64,000 nt of DNA from Daucus carota subsp. sativus (lineage: Eukaryota; Streptophyta; Magnoliopsida; Apiales; Apiaceae), in contig NC_030382.2 in NCBI RefSeq assembly GCF_001625215.2, forward strand, positions 33,776,610-33,840,609, given 5' to 3'. The position numbers were made by a program, and so were the translations under genes. This document shows positions 35,701 through 47,261 of this stretch, piece by piece. Position 1 is the stretch's first letter. Every line of letters starts with the position of its first letter. Below the pieces are notes generated by a model. It saw nothing but the letters and a program-made list of their open reading frames with translations. It did not search any database and was not told where the DNA came from.

Positions 35701-38700
35701 CAAGTTACGTCATGTCTTACTGCACGTATTTTATTTCATGGCAAGCCTTACATTTTCAAAGTCTAAAAGATAGCCAACGTTGACTCTGAGAGCTATTCCA
35801 TCTTCACATTTGACTCATCCTGATTACGTGACTAGCTGCTGGTGTATTTGTTTGTTAGTGTATTTCTTTGGTTCACATAAGTCTGAGGTACCTAACTTTC
35901 ACTCGTCCAGATATTATGTATTTAACACCCAGCTTCTAATTTTGACAAACTGTTGCATATATACTCCATAATTCCAGAAAAACTTCTTTGACTAAGCATG
36001 CTGTAAAAATTATTACACAAGGTTGTATTATTCTATCTTTACTAATTATAGGTGTTATCTTCATATTTAAACTCGGCTGTAATTATTTGACCTAGTATGC
36101 TTCTGGAGAGTTTGAAACCTGTAACACTCCTCGACTTTGCACTCCGAGCTTCTCTTTCATTTCCTGAAACACGTCCAGCTTTAACGGCTTTGTAAATATA
36201 TTCGCCAAATTCTCTTCGGTCCTACAATGCACCATTTCTACCATTTTGTCGTTCACGTGTTCTCAAATAAAATGAAATTTTATATTTATATGCTTGCTCC
36301 GATTGTGTGACTGGATTTTTCGCGAGTTAAATAGCAGATATGTTGTTCACGAAAATAGTACCAGATCTTTGTTTGCAAGATTTAACTTTCTCAAAATATA
36401 AGCTAGCGACATAGCTTGACATGTGCACTCTGTTGCTGCAATGTATTCCGCTTCACATGTTGAGAGATCAACCGTTTGTTGATTCTGTGATGACCATGAA
36501 AATATTGTCGAACCAATATGAAAAGCATATCCCAAAGTGTCTTTCCCGTCATTCGCCATCATTATCATTGTTTGAATAACCGACTAATTTCGAATTTTGA
36601 GAATGCGTGTAAAACAAACCATGATCAAATGTACATTTGACATATCTAAAAATCCGTTTAGTTGCCATGAAGTGATCATGCTTCGGCTTCTCCAGGTACC
36701 TATAACTAATCCAACTGCATACATAATATTTGGACGAGTGAAACTTAGGTACCTCAGACTTCCAACTAGAGTTTTGAATAACGTCGTACTCGTTGAATCA
36801 ATTTTTTAATTTTATGCCTGTTTGTACAGGTGTGCTTATTGGCTTTTATGCTTCCATTCGGAATTTGCTTAAAATCTGCTCCGCATAATTTTTTTTGGGA
36901 CATAAAAATCCTAACTTAGCCTTCCTTAACTTCAATTTCAAGAAAGTACGACATTTGACTAATATCTGTCATCTCAAATTCATTAGTCATAACTTTCTTA
37001 AAATCATCAAACATACTAGGGTTGTTTCCAGTAAAGATCATGTCATTCATGTTCAACCACACAACCATTAGATCTCCCCAATAATTTGTTTTTGTGTGGA
37101 GTGCATGCTCGTACGGAGTCCTCATAAAACCATTTTTATGGAAATATTCATCAACCCTTGTGTTCCATACTCGTGGAACTTGCCTCAACATGTACACTAC
37201 TTTCTTTAGCCGATAAACTTTATTTTCCAGGACTTTCGAAATATACCCGGGAGTTTGCTCAATGTAGACTTCTTCTTGGAGATAACCATTTAAGAATGTT
37301 GACATTACATCCATCTGATAGATCTTCCACTGATTCTGAGCTGTAATTGTTGTAAGAAGTCTAATGGTATCAACTCTTGCAACTGGAGCGAATACCTCAT
37401 GATAGTTAATCCCATTTCTTCAATTGTAGCCTTTAGGCACCAATCTTGCCTTGTACTTTTCAACTTTGCCTTCATGATTTGTCTTGGTCATAAAGACCCA
37501 TGTGACACTAATTGCTTTGTGGCCTTCTGGAAGATTTTTAAGCTCCCAAGTATCATTTTTTCTTTATTGCATCTATTTCTTCATCCATGGCTTTATTTCA
37601 TTTGATTTCTTCAGGAACCTCCTCGACTTTAACTGGATCACATTTAGCCATCAAACAAAATAAGGAATAATCAAAAGATGTTTGTGTCGGACTTGTTGAT
37701 TCATAAATATTATCCAGACTATACATTTTTTTGGGTGCTCCCTTGAACTTCTGCTTCCTGATGTTGATGGTGTTGATGTGAGAGTTGGTTTATTCGGACT
37801 TTGTGGAGGTGTTGGATCATCTTTTTTGCCATCTTCAATGTTGGAGTTGTCATCATTATCATTTGAAGATAAACCAACAACTTTTCTTTCTTCCTCACTC
37901 CATTTCCTGCTAAAATCATCGATAAATATTACATAATACCTATTACCACCAAGAGATACAATATAAAACGGACCGGCTATGTTGGTATGAACAATCTTCA
38001 ATGGCATTCTGGCTCTCCATGATTTTTCAACGGGAAAGCTTTGTCAATGTTGCTTCCTTTTGACACATGCATCACACAAATTTTCTGGTTCGTTGATTTT
38101 TTGCAAGCCATCCACCATCTTTTTCTTTGGCAATAATTTCAAGCCATATTATCTAAGATGACAATATCTTAAATGCCACAACCACAAATCATTTTTAATG
38201 ACCGACTTTAAGCACTTATGCACTTTTAACTACATATAGAGCGTAAACAAATGATTCTTTGACATATCCATATTTGCAGTCAATTCCCGAGCTTGATTTC
38301 CGGTAATGAGGGAATTGTCCAGCATCCGTATATTACTCCCTCTGTCCCACCATATTCTTTACAGTTTCCCTTTTGGGATGTCCCATCCAATTCTTTACAT
38401 TCCAAAACTTACCAAAAATAGTCGATAGGTCCCGCCACTTCCCAACCTTTCCTCCCTTTTCACACCACTTTTACTCCCTTTTCACACTACTCTTACTCCA
38501 CTATCTCCCTTTTATACATAAAAATTATAGGGTCTCACCACTTCACCCACTTCTCTTTCTCTTTTTCACTACTTTATACATATTTCTTAAACTCCGTGCC
38601 CAAACCAAACCTAAAGAATTGGCCGGGACGGAGGGAGTATATTCTTTCTCTACAAGTTGGCCAAGACTGATTAGTATATTTTTTAAAGCACGTATATAAT

Positions 38701-41700
38701 AAACATCATTTATATATTTCTTTTCGCCTTTCTTTGACATGATCGTGACAGTGCCTTTTCCTTTGACCGAAATTTTTGACGAGTCACTAAAGGTTACTTC
38801 TCCACTAATGATGTCGTCTATCTTCTTTCCTTGTGGTTAGACATGTGATTTCTGGCTCCCGAGTCAAGATACTATGTGCATTTCTTGCATTCCTCATCTC
38901 CCTTTTAAGTGAGAAAGATAGTAGAGCCAACATCTTTATCTTCTTTTGCTTCAGCAAAATGACATCTTTCTTTCACATTTGGAGTTGTACACTCATAACT
39001 GAAATGGCCATATTTATTGCAATTATAACACTGATACTGAGACTTATCTTCTCGTTGTTGATATATGCTCCGTCCTCCGCCTCTAAAATTTTGACCACAA
39101 CTAGATGGCTGATAGCTTTCATTTTTCTGGCCTTTGTTGAAAGGTTGCCTTCCATGCCCTCTGCCACCTCGGTAGCCACCTCGACCACGTACAAAATTGC
39201 TAATGCCCTGATTGTTATCAATGGTCACCTTGCTTTGCAACACCTTTTTCAAATGGCTTGTACTAATTCATTCGCTGCTTGTGGGCTTGAAGTGATCCCA
39301 CGAGTTCATCAATTGAAATAGTGGACAAGTCTTTCGATTCCTCGATAGATGTAACAAAGTAATTCAATTTCCTTGTTACCCAAACATCATCGAGACTTTC
39401 TCCGTTTCTTTTTATTTCGTTTGTCACGGTTTTCAAATGCGTAACGTATTCTCCGATTTTCTCTCAACTTTTCATCTTTATATTTTCAACTCTTCACGTA
39501 GCACTTGGAACCGCACCTTTTTCACTTTCTCGATACCTTGGATGATTTCTGCAGAATCTCCCAAGCATCTTTTGCCTTTTTTGCTCCCGAGATTTGTCAA
39601 GGTTAATTCTCGACCCCTTGAAAAATCATATATAAAGCCTTTTGGTCTTTTTTTCAGGAATCCTTTAATGTCGTTTTCTCCACATTTGAAAGGACAACTT
39701 TATCCTCGGTTTCATTATACCCACTTTTGACAATATCTAAGTTGTCGTAAGACGCGAGGCCTTCAGTTGTATGCTCTAATTTTCATAGTTTGTTGCCATC
39801 AACTTTGAAATGTGCGGTTGCGTCATCATGTTTGCCATTTTTTTCTCCGCAAGAACCAATCTCTGATGCCACTTGTTGGAAACGTGAATGAGCTTTAAAA
39901 CCTTGTGTATCTGTTTAACTAAAACTCACACAAGTGTATTTGACAAACCTAAACTAAATCTTTTATACAGGCTTTGATATCAAAAACAAACACACAGCAA
40001 CTGTTTTTTTATATAAGCTACACCATACATTTTGTATTACACTAATTACAGCCTTCTCTCATGTACACAGAGCTTCTGCCATTTCCATTCTATTAAAACT
40101 TCACTTCTGTGTGTTCTATTGCATTGCATGCATGCACCTGTATATATCTTTGAGTTGATCTCATGTCAACTGCTTGATAATCAAATAAGGCAAAATTTGG
40201 AAGAACTTTATCGCTTTGACCAACTTACATCTCTGAGTGTTGCATTCACTTTGAATGGTGTCTGCAAGCTAGAGTTTTCTCATCAAGTTTAGCCATGTTT
40301 TTTCTGGGCCCAATATTCAAATTAGGTTTTTCTTATGGTCTAGTTAATCTAATTCAACAACTGATCCTCTCGCCCCCACTCCACACATTCACATAATATA
40401 CATGCAGTGACAAGAGGGTACATTTTTTTTTGGTCATTAGGGGAACATCGGTACTTTTACTGAAATCTGACTGTGAATAGTAAAATATCATTACAGGTAG
40501 TATCTGGAATAATGTGCTCGTGATGGATGAAATTTTGCCCGAGGCTGCTTTTCCGGAGTTATCTTTAAAGGTTTCTTCACACCTTTAGTTATAATGTGGT
40601 TGAGATACTATTAAAGAAAAGTTTTTACTTTAGAATATACAAATTCAGGAAACGAGTCGGTATTTATGGCAGGGGTGTGCATTCAGTTAACTGAAACCAA
40701 AAGTGATTTTTTTTTTTGGGTTAACCAAAACCGAAATTTGCCAAAACTCGTTGCCAAATATCGAACCGAGTTTACTGCGGTTTCAAATCCGAACAGAATT
40801 TTAAATTTTGGTTATCACTGAAATTTAAATTTTAAAAATAATTTTACTAAAAACCGAACCTAACACCCAAAAATGTAAAGATAATCCTCCCAAAAACTGA
40901 ACCAAAAATTTTAAGTACCGTCAACCGAACTGACTTTTTTCCATTTACTCTAACCGAATGGACACCGCTAATTTCTTTTATCTACCCTATTGGGACTTGG
41001 AGTTGGGGAGTACAAATAAGTTATCTCAGGAACTTTTATTATGTTTCCTCTTTTGAAATAAATTAGGTATGTTCGTCTAAACTTCCGAATATAAATTTAA
41101 TGTATCAGTTCTCTATAAATGTCAGGGTGCCCGTGTTGCTGTCGAGCACTTCGTTACTATTTCATTTTCTCGTCTTCTACTTAATATTACTGGTAAGTTC
41201 ATCTATACCACAAGTACCATACTACTTGCATTCTGTCAATGTGGCTGCCTTCGTTACAACATTTTTTGAAGGTTTTATTTTCTTTTAATTTATATTTTTC
41301 ATTTAAGTTTTTTAAATAAACAAATATTTTTGCATCATCAAATAGTAAGGCTCACAAAACTGGTGAACAGAGTCATTGTTGCACATTCATTGTCCAATTT
41401 ATTTCTGGCTCTTAGCCAAGTCAAAGTCTGGTGGCCTGGAATATTGCAAATGTAAATGTGATGTTTTGAGCTGGTCCTTCTTTTGTGTTTGTTGGTGGCT
41501 TGTAGCGAATTCTTATTTGTAAAAATATCTTGTTTTTTGTGAAAGGAATCCCTTCAGTTAATGGGGGGGGGGGGGGGGGGCTAAGTGGATCAAGGAAGCA
41601 ACTTAATAATTTTGCTCCTTAACCCGAGTTTTCTGAGGCTTATAATATTTAATGGTAATGGCTGTCTTAAACATTCAACAAGTTCATTGAAAACCTGATA

Positions 41701-44184
41701 CAGTTGATTTTTTTCCCCTAGTCCAGACAGTTTTTATGATCATGATGCTTTGGGTATTTGCAACATAAACCTAGTGCAGTACTTATAACAAAGAATTATA
41801 TAGAATTTGGACTGTTGGTGTGGTCGGCCAAGGGGTTGATTGATAACGGATTTTCTTCATATAATGTCTTCACTGTTTGATTTTTTGCCTCATATACTAC
41901 TTACTTATACAAGTTTGCCCAACTAAATAACTTATGCATGTCTATGGTATTCTTTACTCTGATTGTTTTTATATGTTTTCTATGAGATTTCTTGTTTGAA
42001 TTGTATTTCATTGCAGATCCTCTTACGAAACTCCAAAGGAGGCAGGAGGGTCTAGGAGAGGAATACTCTTTTCAGGGTGTTCTAGAGGCCAGTAAAAAAT
42101 CTGTAATCCAGGACAGTATGAGTGTCTTACTGGTAACTAATGAGCTAGCTTGACAGCTACCTCTTACATTTTCCATTGCTTCACCTGAGGACCATATCTT
42201 TGGACAGTTCATGATTAACGTTTCTATTTTCTTTCTCTCTTCTTGGAATTCTCCCAAAATAATATAAATGGCAGAATTGTACATTCGACTTGCTAATATC
42301 AGACAAGAATAGTGGGAGTTAAAGGCCTCTCAAGATGGACTAAGATAACAGAAGTTATCTTGTTTAAAGTATTAGTTTACAGAGACTAATGTTTAAAATT
42401 TTGCATATGGAAACTGGTTATCACCTATTATGACATCATAAACCATCTTGCAGCCAGTTTAGCTTGATCGAAATCATTTAACTTGACCTTGTAGAAATTA
42501 ATATGGAAAGACTGTACTTGCTAGTGTCTAGAGGAAGATGACCCTGTATCTAAGAATGTAACAACAAACTAGTGGTGCAGTGGACCTTACTAGATATCTG
42601 GACAAGGCCTATCTGCATCTAGTACCACTACAATTTAGAAATAATTAAGGTTTTGAATGATCTGATGCCTACCTTCACGTGCCTTAGCAAAAATAATGAC
42701 AATTTTTTCTTGCTGTAAATGCTTATATTGCAGAGACTTCGAGTCAAACAGTGCTGATTACTAGCAATCACTAATATAATTTCAATTACAAATTACTCCA
42801 TTAGTTATTTAATTTCTTTAGTGGTTGTGCTTCGATTTTGTGTAATGTATGATTTGTAATACATAATCGAATAAATTTTTTCTAGTTAGTTAAAACCCAG
42901 TCTTCTGAAACATCTTATTATTTATTTTAGGACTTCCGTCAGCTTCTTGAAGAAAATCTGGGCCTGCTTCTGAATTTAAATAAATTGATTATTGAATGGG
43001 TACATCGAGGATTTCAAGACTTGTTCAAAAAACTTGATGATCAGTTCCGATCACTTTCAGGACTAAACACCTTGGCTGGAGGAGTTACAGAGGGTTCACA
43101 GAGTGAAAAAGTGCTTCCTGGGATTGTTCTAGTGATGTCTGAACTCTCAATTTTTATTGAACAAATTGCTATACCAAGAATTACAGAGGCAAGTTGTCTA
43201 TAGTAGCATGTTTTGTGTTAAGTGTTTAAGATGTGCTTACTACGGTTCTTATTCTTCTGAGTCCAAGGAACCTAAAAAGTTCAATGTGAACTCCTCAGGA
43301 GATGGCAGTTTCTTTTTCTGAAAGTGGCGCAAGAGGATATAATTCTGGACCTGTCTTTGTTTCTGAAGAAATTTGTCATACTTTCCATTCAGCGAGTGAA
43401 AAGTTCTTGCACCTTGTATGAATTCCAAAACCTTGGTTCTTCTGTTTACTAGTTTGCTTATATTGCTCAATATCAATCTAATCGAAAGGCTGTCAACGTG
43501 TAACATTTTCAGTACATCTCTAACTGTTCCTCAATTTATAATGTTCCTTGTGGTACCCTGAAATTGGCGGGAACTTATAAATCTTTAAAATGAACGGTTA
43601 TATGAATAAAATTTCGTGTAAATTTATGCTTTGTAAGACTAGCTGCAGTTTAAAGGAATTGATGCTACATTGCTACTTATTGTCAACCTTGCCATGTATT
43701 CAACTTTTGACCGCATCAAAATATATTAGTTAAAGATATTTATTGTAATCCCTAATTGATTTTTGTCTGTGCTTATCATTTGCAGAATAGGACTAGCAAT
43801 TTGTTGATCAGTTAATAATGTTTAATATATTATGCAACTTTGAACTTTGAAGCAGTGATGGTCTTTTCTCTGAAATGGTTTGTTAGAAACTTCCTTTTTC
43901 TTTTAATAATTATTATGCAATATCAGTCCTTGTGTTGCTACTTGCACTAATAAAAGGAAGACACAATTCAGAAATCCTTTATCTGCTATATATTGGATAT
44001 ATATTTGTTATTAACCAGAGCTTATTATGAATTAAACATGAGTAATTTTTGATGACCATTACCGGGAGTTATCAAGACTAGTGACACTGTTGATGAATAT
44101 CCCTTTGTTAATTTGGCACTTGGAATATATAATATATATTTATATTATATATAATATATTATTACATAATATATAATATATATT

Positions 44185-44223
<39 letters not shown>

Positions 44224-45803
44224 CCGGATCGGGTTATAAACGGATCGGATCATACTAAATCCATATCCAATCCATTTATTATCGGATTTTTTTAATCGGA
44301 TCGAATTTCGGATCGGTTTTTTTTTCCTTAAATCCATATCCGCTAAAATGACCTCGGATCGGATCGGGTCGGATCGGATTTTCGCTCCATTGACAGGCCT
44401 ACTTGGAACACAGGCATCTGAAGTAAAAGTCTTTAGTGAAATTTATGTGTGATAATATTAAGATCTGTCAAAAGACTCAAAACTGGGCGATATCTTGAGT
44501 TCATAATATACAGAACTGAATTTGTTGCTATATTTGGTTCTGTAACAACTCATCGTGTATTTTTCTTGACAGTATATAAAAATGAGGATGAAGAAAATAT
44601 CAGCTATTTTGAGGAAGAGGTTTACAGCGCCAAATTGGTTAAAGGTGGGTATAATCTATTAGTATGGGTCTTTAAAAATTATATAGCTAAGCAAATCAGT
44701 TTACATATTATAATTTTTCTTATTTACAGCACAAAGAACCTCGAGAAGTTCATATGTTTGTAGATATTTTACTTCAAGAGGTAAGCATGTGTTTTATGCT
44801 TGTATATTGTGTATGTATATCCTTACATTATTGGATTTACCAATTTTTCTCGATATTCTGAATAATAATATACTTATTGAGAACCAAATGCAGCTGGATG
44901 CTTTCCACTGTTGAATATCTCATGTGCCATAGGTTATCTCTTGTGGCAGTTGAAGGTAATCGGAAACAATGTCAAGCAGATTTTACCTCAAGGACCACAC
45001 GTTAAGCACCGACATACAGACAGCAATGGGAGTGGCAGTTCATCACTGAGTAACTCATTTAATAATGATAAATTGAGCAAATTTAATATGCACAGGACCA
45101 GGAACCAGCTTCTGGAAACTCATCTGATAAATTTATTTAAGCAAAAGCTGAAAATATTCACTAAAGTTGAACATACACAGGTACAGGAATTTATGTTTCT
45201 AGACAAAAAAAAAAAGTAAAATCTAAACTTTGATATAATGTCAAATGCAGGAATCCGTATATTCAACTATTGTAAAACTTTGCTTGAAAAGTTTGCATGA
45301 GTTGGTCAGGCTCCAGACATTTAACAGGAGCGGTTTTCAGCAAATTCAATTGGATATGCAGTTCTTAAGGTCTATGTTAAAGGAAACTGCTGAAGATGAA
45401 GCTGCTGTCAATTTCCTGCTTGACGAGGTATTAATAAAGCAAAGTGTGTCTGATGATTTGCTCTCTAGATTTCCATCTATTATATACAGGCATCCTCTTA
45501 TAACAACATAAACTTTACCCGATATATAATTTTATCTTGTGGAAAATCTTCACTTTCTCAATCCATTGCTCCTTCAATCCAGTATGAATATAAGTAGTCT
45601 GTATACGTTATATGTGTTAACTGAGTTCTATACTGCTTTGAGAAAAGACAGTGTAGTTAAGATGTTCGTATCCTGTTGAGCAGGTAATCGTCGCTGCAGG
45701 GACACGTTGTCTTGATCCAATTCTTTTGGATTCTCCAGTTTTGGACAAACTGATACAAACAAAGTTGGCCAAGAATTCGGAAGAAATTCAAGTTTCGCCT
45801 TAG
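26763..45803 (+). CDS. VPS51: VPS51 (GARP/EARP tethering subunit), exon 2 interrupted by a transposon
   Basis: Exons: 26763-26969, 27677-28154 (with insertion), 28250-28304, 28398-28505, 28834-28932, 29032-29109, 30080-30157, 30314-30469, 31527-31627, 31747-31814, 40497-40570, 41126-41192, 42017-42132, 42931-43188, 43299-43415, 44573-44644, 44730-44780, 44950-45180, 45251-45427 and 45684-45803. Leaving out the exon 2 insertion gives exactly 790 codons, close to plant VPS51 (about 780). VPS51 tethers endosome-derived vesicles at the trans-Golgi with VPS52, 53 and 54. Visible motifs: DEKAKRMRDLL-like start, AAEIKNLDTDLQMLVYENYNKFISAT, RTRNLLRKVQ, FNRSGFQQIQLDMQF and FLLDE. Exon 14 appears to use a GC donor (43189). 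Exon 2 is broken by a 330-bp hAT-like element plus its duplicated target, giving an in-frame TAG and a frameshift. The gene is thus either inactive or rescued by splicing. Confidence 0.93.
27802..28131. mobile_element. hAT-like MITE inside VPS51 exon 2
   Basis: A 330-bp insertion with terminal inverted repeats TAGAGATGCACAAAA and, reversed, TAGAGATGTTCAAAA. It is flanked by an exact 8-bp target-site duplication AGTGCTAC at 27794-27801 and 28132-28139. The interior is a self-similar mix of CGGGCC, ATCCGGATTTT and GATCGGATCGG phrases. It splits the codons of the conserved FISAT-ESIKR stretch and adds 338 bases with the duplication, which is not a multiple of three. Confidence 0.93.
32560..34690 (+). 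pseudogene. Degenerate Ty1/copia retrotransposon, plus-strand copy
   Basis: This lies in VPS51 intron 10. Reverse transcriptase pieces in several frames include KEIGVTWVYKTKTN, YKARLVAKGYK and FAPVARVDAIS near 32700-32870, then a piece at 33096-33326 ending SYFLGVEVKKSEDGIF. RNase H follows at about 34190-34470 with KLVGYADIDYGGD, SSKKQQTIALSTCEAEYIA and CQAMWLAYIL. Stops and frameshifts abound (for example the stop at 33324). No gag or integrase is seen on this strand. A hAT-like element splits RT from RNase H. Confidence 0.85.
33608..34157. mobile_element. hAT-like element nested in the copia remnant
   Basis: A 550-bp insertion with ends TAAAGGTGGCAA and, reversed, TAGGCCCGGCAA, and an exact 8-bp target-site duplication CATTTGAT at 33600-33607 and 34158-34165. 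Removing it rejoins the copia frame around G-T-F-D. The interior repeats phrases such as TTTCGTGTATTTCGTG and AACCCGTATCCG, with an AT-rich middle. Confidence 0.88.
34899..35125. mobile_element. MITE with GGGGCTGTTTG ends (copy 1 of 3)
   Basis: Starts GGGGCTGTTTGTTT and ends CCAAACGGCCCC, with the diagnostic interior TTGACCCGTTTGTGTAAA and stretches of AGAAGCAG near the left and CACTTCT near the right end. Flanks TAT and TAT suggest a 3-bp target duplication. Related copies are at 46621-46870 and 57386-57612. Confidence 0.8.
35136..35520. mobile_element. GC-rich MITE-like element in the LTR
   Basis: Inverted ends built on ATAGAAAC units: CTCAAATAGAAACCACTAAA on the left and, reversed from the right, CTCCAATAGAAACTACTAGA. 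The core (about 35240-35450) is C-rich with repeated AGGCCC/GGGCC phrases, sharply unlike the AT-rich surroundings. Both flanks are TATATA. No coding frame is seen. Confidence 0.6.
35878..35921 (+). repeat. Captured fragment of copia RT
   Basis: About 43 bases (AAGTCTGAGGTACC through TATTATGTAT) are identical to 33472-33514 in the plus-strand copia. Both ends diverge abruptly. The fragment lies in plus orientation inside the minus-oriented LTR. Confidence 0.75.
36128..39873 (-). pseudogene. Degenerate Ty1/copia retrotransposon, minus-strand copy
   Basis: Reading leftward on the minus strand: primer-binding site TGGCATCAGAG (39871-39861); gag start with KLMATNYEN near 39800; a gag zinc knuckle CYNCNKYGHFSYEC within 39252-38905; integrase start near 38007 (HTNIAGPF, YYVIFIDDFSRKW); RT with MDVMSTFLNGYLQEEVYIEQ at 37314-36916; RNase H with DLSTCEAEYIAATECTCQAM at 36568-36347. 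The order is the Ty1/copia order. The first integrase aspartate (usually HTD) is Asn, and the frame jumps from FIDDFSRKW directly to an Asp/Ser-rich linker, so most of the integrase core is deleted. Stops break gag and RT. A Stowaway MITE (38336-38637) splits it. Confidence 0.88.
38336..38637. mobile_element. Stowaway-type MITE (copy A)
   Basis: Terminal inverted repeats CTCCCTCTGTCCC and, reversed, CTCCCTCCGTCCC with TA at both flanks (38334-38335 and 38638-38639), the Tc1/mariner signature. The interior is closely related to copy B at 48078: CCCATCCAATTCTTTACATT and AAAACTTACCAAAAATAGTC occur in both. Confidence 0.92.
40670..40970. mobile_element. hAT-like element in VPS51 intron 11
   Basis: Imperfect inverted ends AGGGGTGTGCATTCAGTT and, reversed from the right, AGCGGTGTCCATTCGGTT. 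The interior repeats AACCGAA/AACCAAAA phrases. No target-site duplication is clear, so it is probably old. Confidence 0.6.
41563..41580. repeat. Poly-G tract in VPS51 intron 12
   Basis: Eighteen uninterrupted Gs. Confidence 0.95.
44126..44400. mobile_element. hAT-like insertion in VPS51 intron 15
   Basis: A 275-bp insertion flanked by ACTTGGAA at 44118-44125 and 44401-44408 (8 bp). The left part is an expanded TA-rich stretch. The right part is GGATCGGATCGG-type sequence ending GCTCCATTGACAGGCC. The duplicated VPS51 segment at 58733-60098 keeps the uninterrupted site (GGCACTTGGAACACAGG near 59619), which proves the insertion boundaries. Confidence 0.88.
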
Positions 45804-46019
45804 TCAGCAGCCCTTCAAAAGTTGCCTTATTCTAGATAACCTGAGCTATGCATGATGCATTGATAAAGTGACTTAAGTTTAATGTCTGAGAGTTTTCAGA
45901 ACTTGAGCACGTTTATTTTTCCACTGTAGTAGAGAAGATACATATTTGTGTGTGGCCAACTTTTTTTATTGCATTAATTCTTATTACAGATTTACAGTTT
46001 ACCGTGGCATTCAAGAAAT

Positions 46020-47060
46020 AAATATGACATTCTCAAGGAGTGTTTGGTTGGGGGTTAATGAGTTTAGTAAACAGGAATGGAGACCCCATTCCCTCACTTG
46101 GTGTTTGGATTGGGTTTTTGACTGCCGGGACTCGGAATCTGTAAATTTTTAGCTGGTAATGATATCCTCACCAGTACCTCGGGATTTGAAAGACGTTCTT
46201 TTCTCGCAATCTCTCCTTACCTTCTTATATTTCCCATTTTCTCTGCACCTCGTCAATCTCCACAATTACATCCTTTTGCACCTTTTGAGAAGAAAGATTC
46301 TTGTTTTAAGCAAATTAAATACTTTCTAGCTCTTACAATTACATCCCTTTACACCTTTTGAAAAAGAAGATTCTCGTTTTAAGAAAATTAGATACTTTTT
46401 AAAGTTGATGTAAGTTTGTGATTTGGAGCAGACTCAAAACTTCTATTTTGCGTAAAAAATTAAGAAATTTACTTGTACATGAGAGGTTCTTTATGATTTG
46501 TTTTAAAGTTATGCAAATAATCAGGAATTTTATTTTGTTTGGCGTGGTACCATTGGATAATTGAAGCATATATTTGTAATTTCAATTTCTTTTTTCTTAT
46601 TCATTGTTTTGTAAACTATAGTGCCGGTTTGGCTGCATAATTTAAGTGCTTTTTTCCCCGAGAAGCCATCATCTCTTTTTTGTTGACCCGTTTGTGTAAA
46701 AAAGTCAGAAGCACTTATAAGAAGTTAAGAATGTTAGCTTTTGTTTCAGGGCTTCTACTTGTTTTTCAAACATTTTTATAACTTATAAATCTTCGCTTAT
46801 TTCTTACTTCTACTCCACTTCTTTATTTTAAGTAAAAAACCACTTTTTTTGAATTTATCCAAACGACCCCATAAATTTACATTATTCATGTAAATAAAGT
46901 ATTTTGATTTATATTAGAAAGTATTCATCTAAATTTTATAAGAAATTTTTAATTCTTTTAAAAAGTATTTGATTCACATTCTGGTTGTAAATCAAACAGC
47001 CAAAATTGCTAATCTCATTTCCGTTCCGGCACGATCCCAACAGCGCCATTAACCTCATTT
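46020..47060. repeat. Interspersed repeat unit with an internal tandem duplication
   Basis: The stretch 46330-46620 plus 46871-47030 is homologous to 61645-62170 (shared: TTACAATTACAT, TTCTCGTTTTAAGAAAA, GTTTTAAAGTTAT, ATTGGATAATTGAAG, AAATTTACATT). Within it, a unit of about 71 bases beginning ACAATTACATCC is present twice in tandem (46262 and 46335). A GGGGC-type MITE is inserted at 46621-46870. The left edge GTGTTTGGTTGGGGG looks like a MITE end, but the full limits are uncertain. Confidence 0.6.
46621..46870. mobile_element. MITE with GTGCCGGTTTGG ends (copy 2 of 3)
   Basis: A diverged member of the family at 34899: starts GTGCCGGTTTGG and ends CCAAACGACCCC, with the shared interior TTGACCCGTTTGTGTAAA. 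The flanks are ATA on both sides. The homologous repeat near 61920 reads TTGTAAATTATAAATTTACA without the element, i.e. an empty site with a single ATA. Confidence 0.85.
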
Positions 47061-47261
47061 TCAATCATGTTTCTCCCCGTTTCCATATTAGCCACTATCA
47101 TTCCCGGTCCTTATTTTAATGTACAATCTAAACACCTCTTATATTTTTCTCTCCTATCTCGGTCCCTCTTCTCTATCGCCATCTATCTCCCTCTATTTTC
47201 TCCATCTTCTCCCACCAACCAACATCTCTTTTGCTCTTTTTATGCATCTTTTTCTTGTTGA

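Larger units (their letters stand above)
34826..36127 (-). repeat. Probable copia LTR, minus orientation, with nested elements
   Basis: The plus-strand start TGTTGGAAACGTAAATGA resembles the sequence at 39874 (TGTTGGAAACGTGAATGA), next to the primer-binding site of the minus-strand copia. At the other end a purine-rich GTCGAGGAG precedes TGTTACAGG on the minus strand (about 36120-36130), as at an LTR start. On the minus strand a TATA box (CTATAAATAGG) lies at about 35678-35688. Two MITEs (34899-35125 and 35136-35520) swell the LTR. The stretch 34815-34825 next to the LTR reads, reversed, AGTGGTATCA, like a second primer-binding site. LTR limits are approximate. Confidence 0.5.

Noticed and set aside
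38833..39321. A 162-codon plus-strand frame
   Set aside because: It is antisense to the copia gag zinc-knuckle frame on the minus strand.
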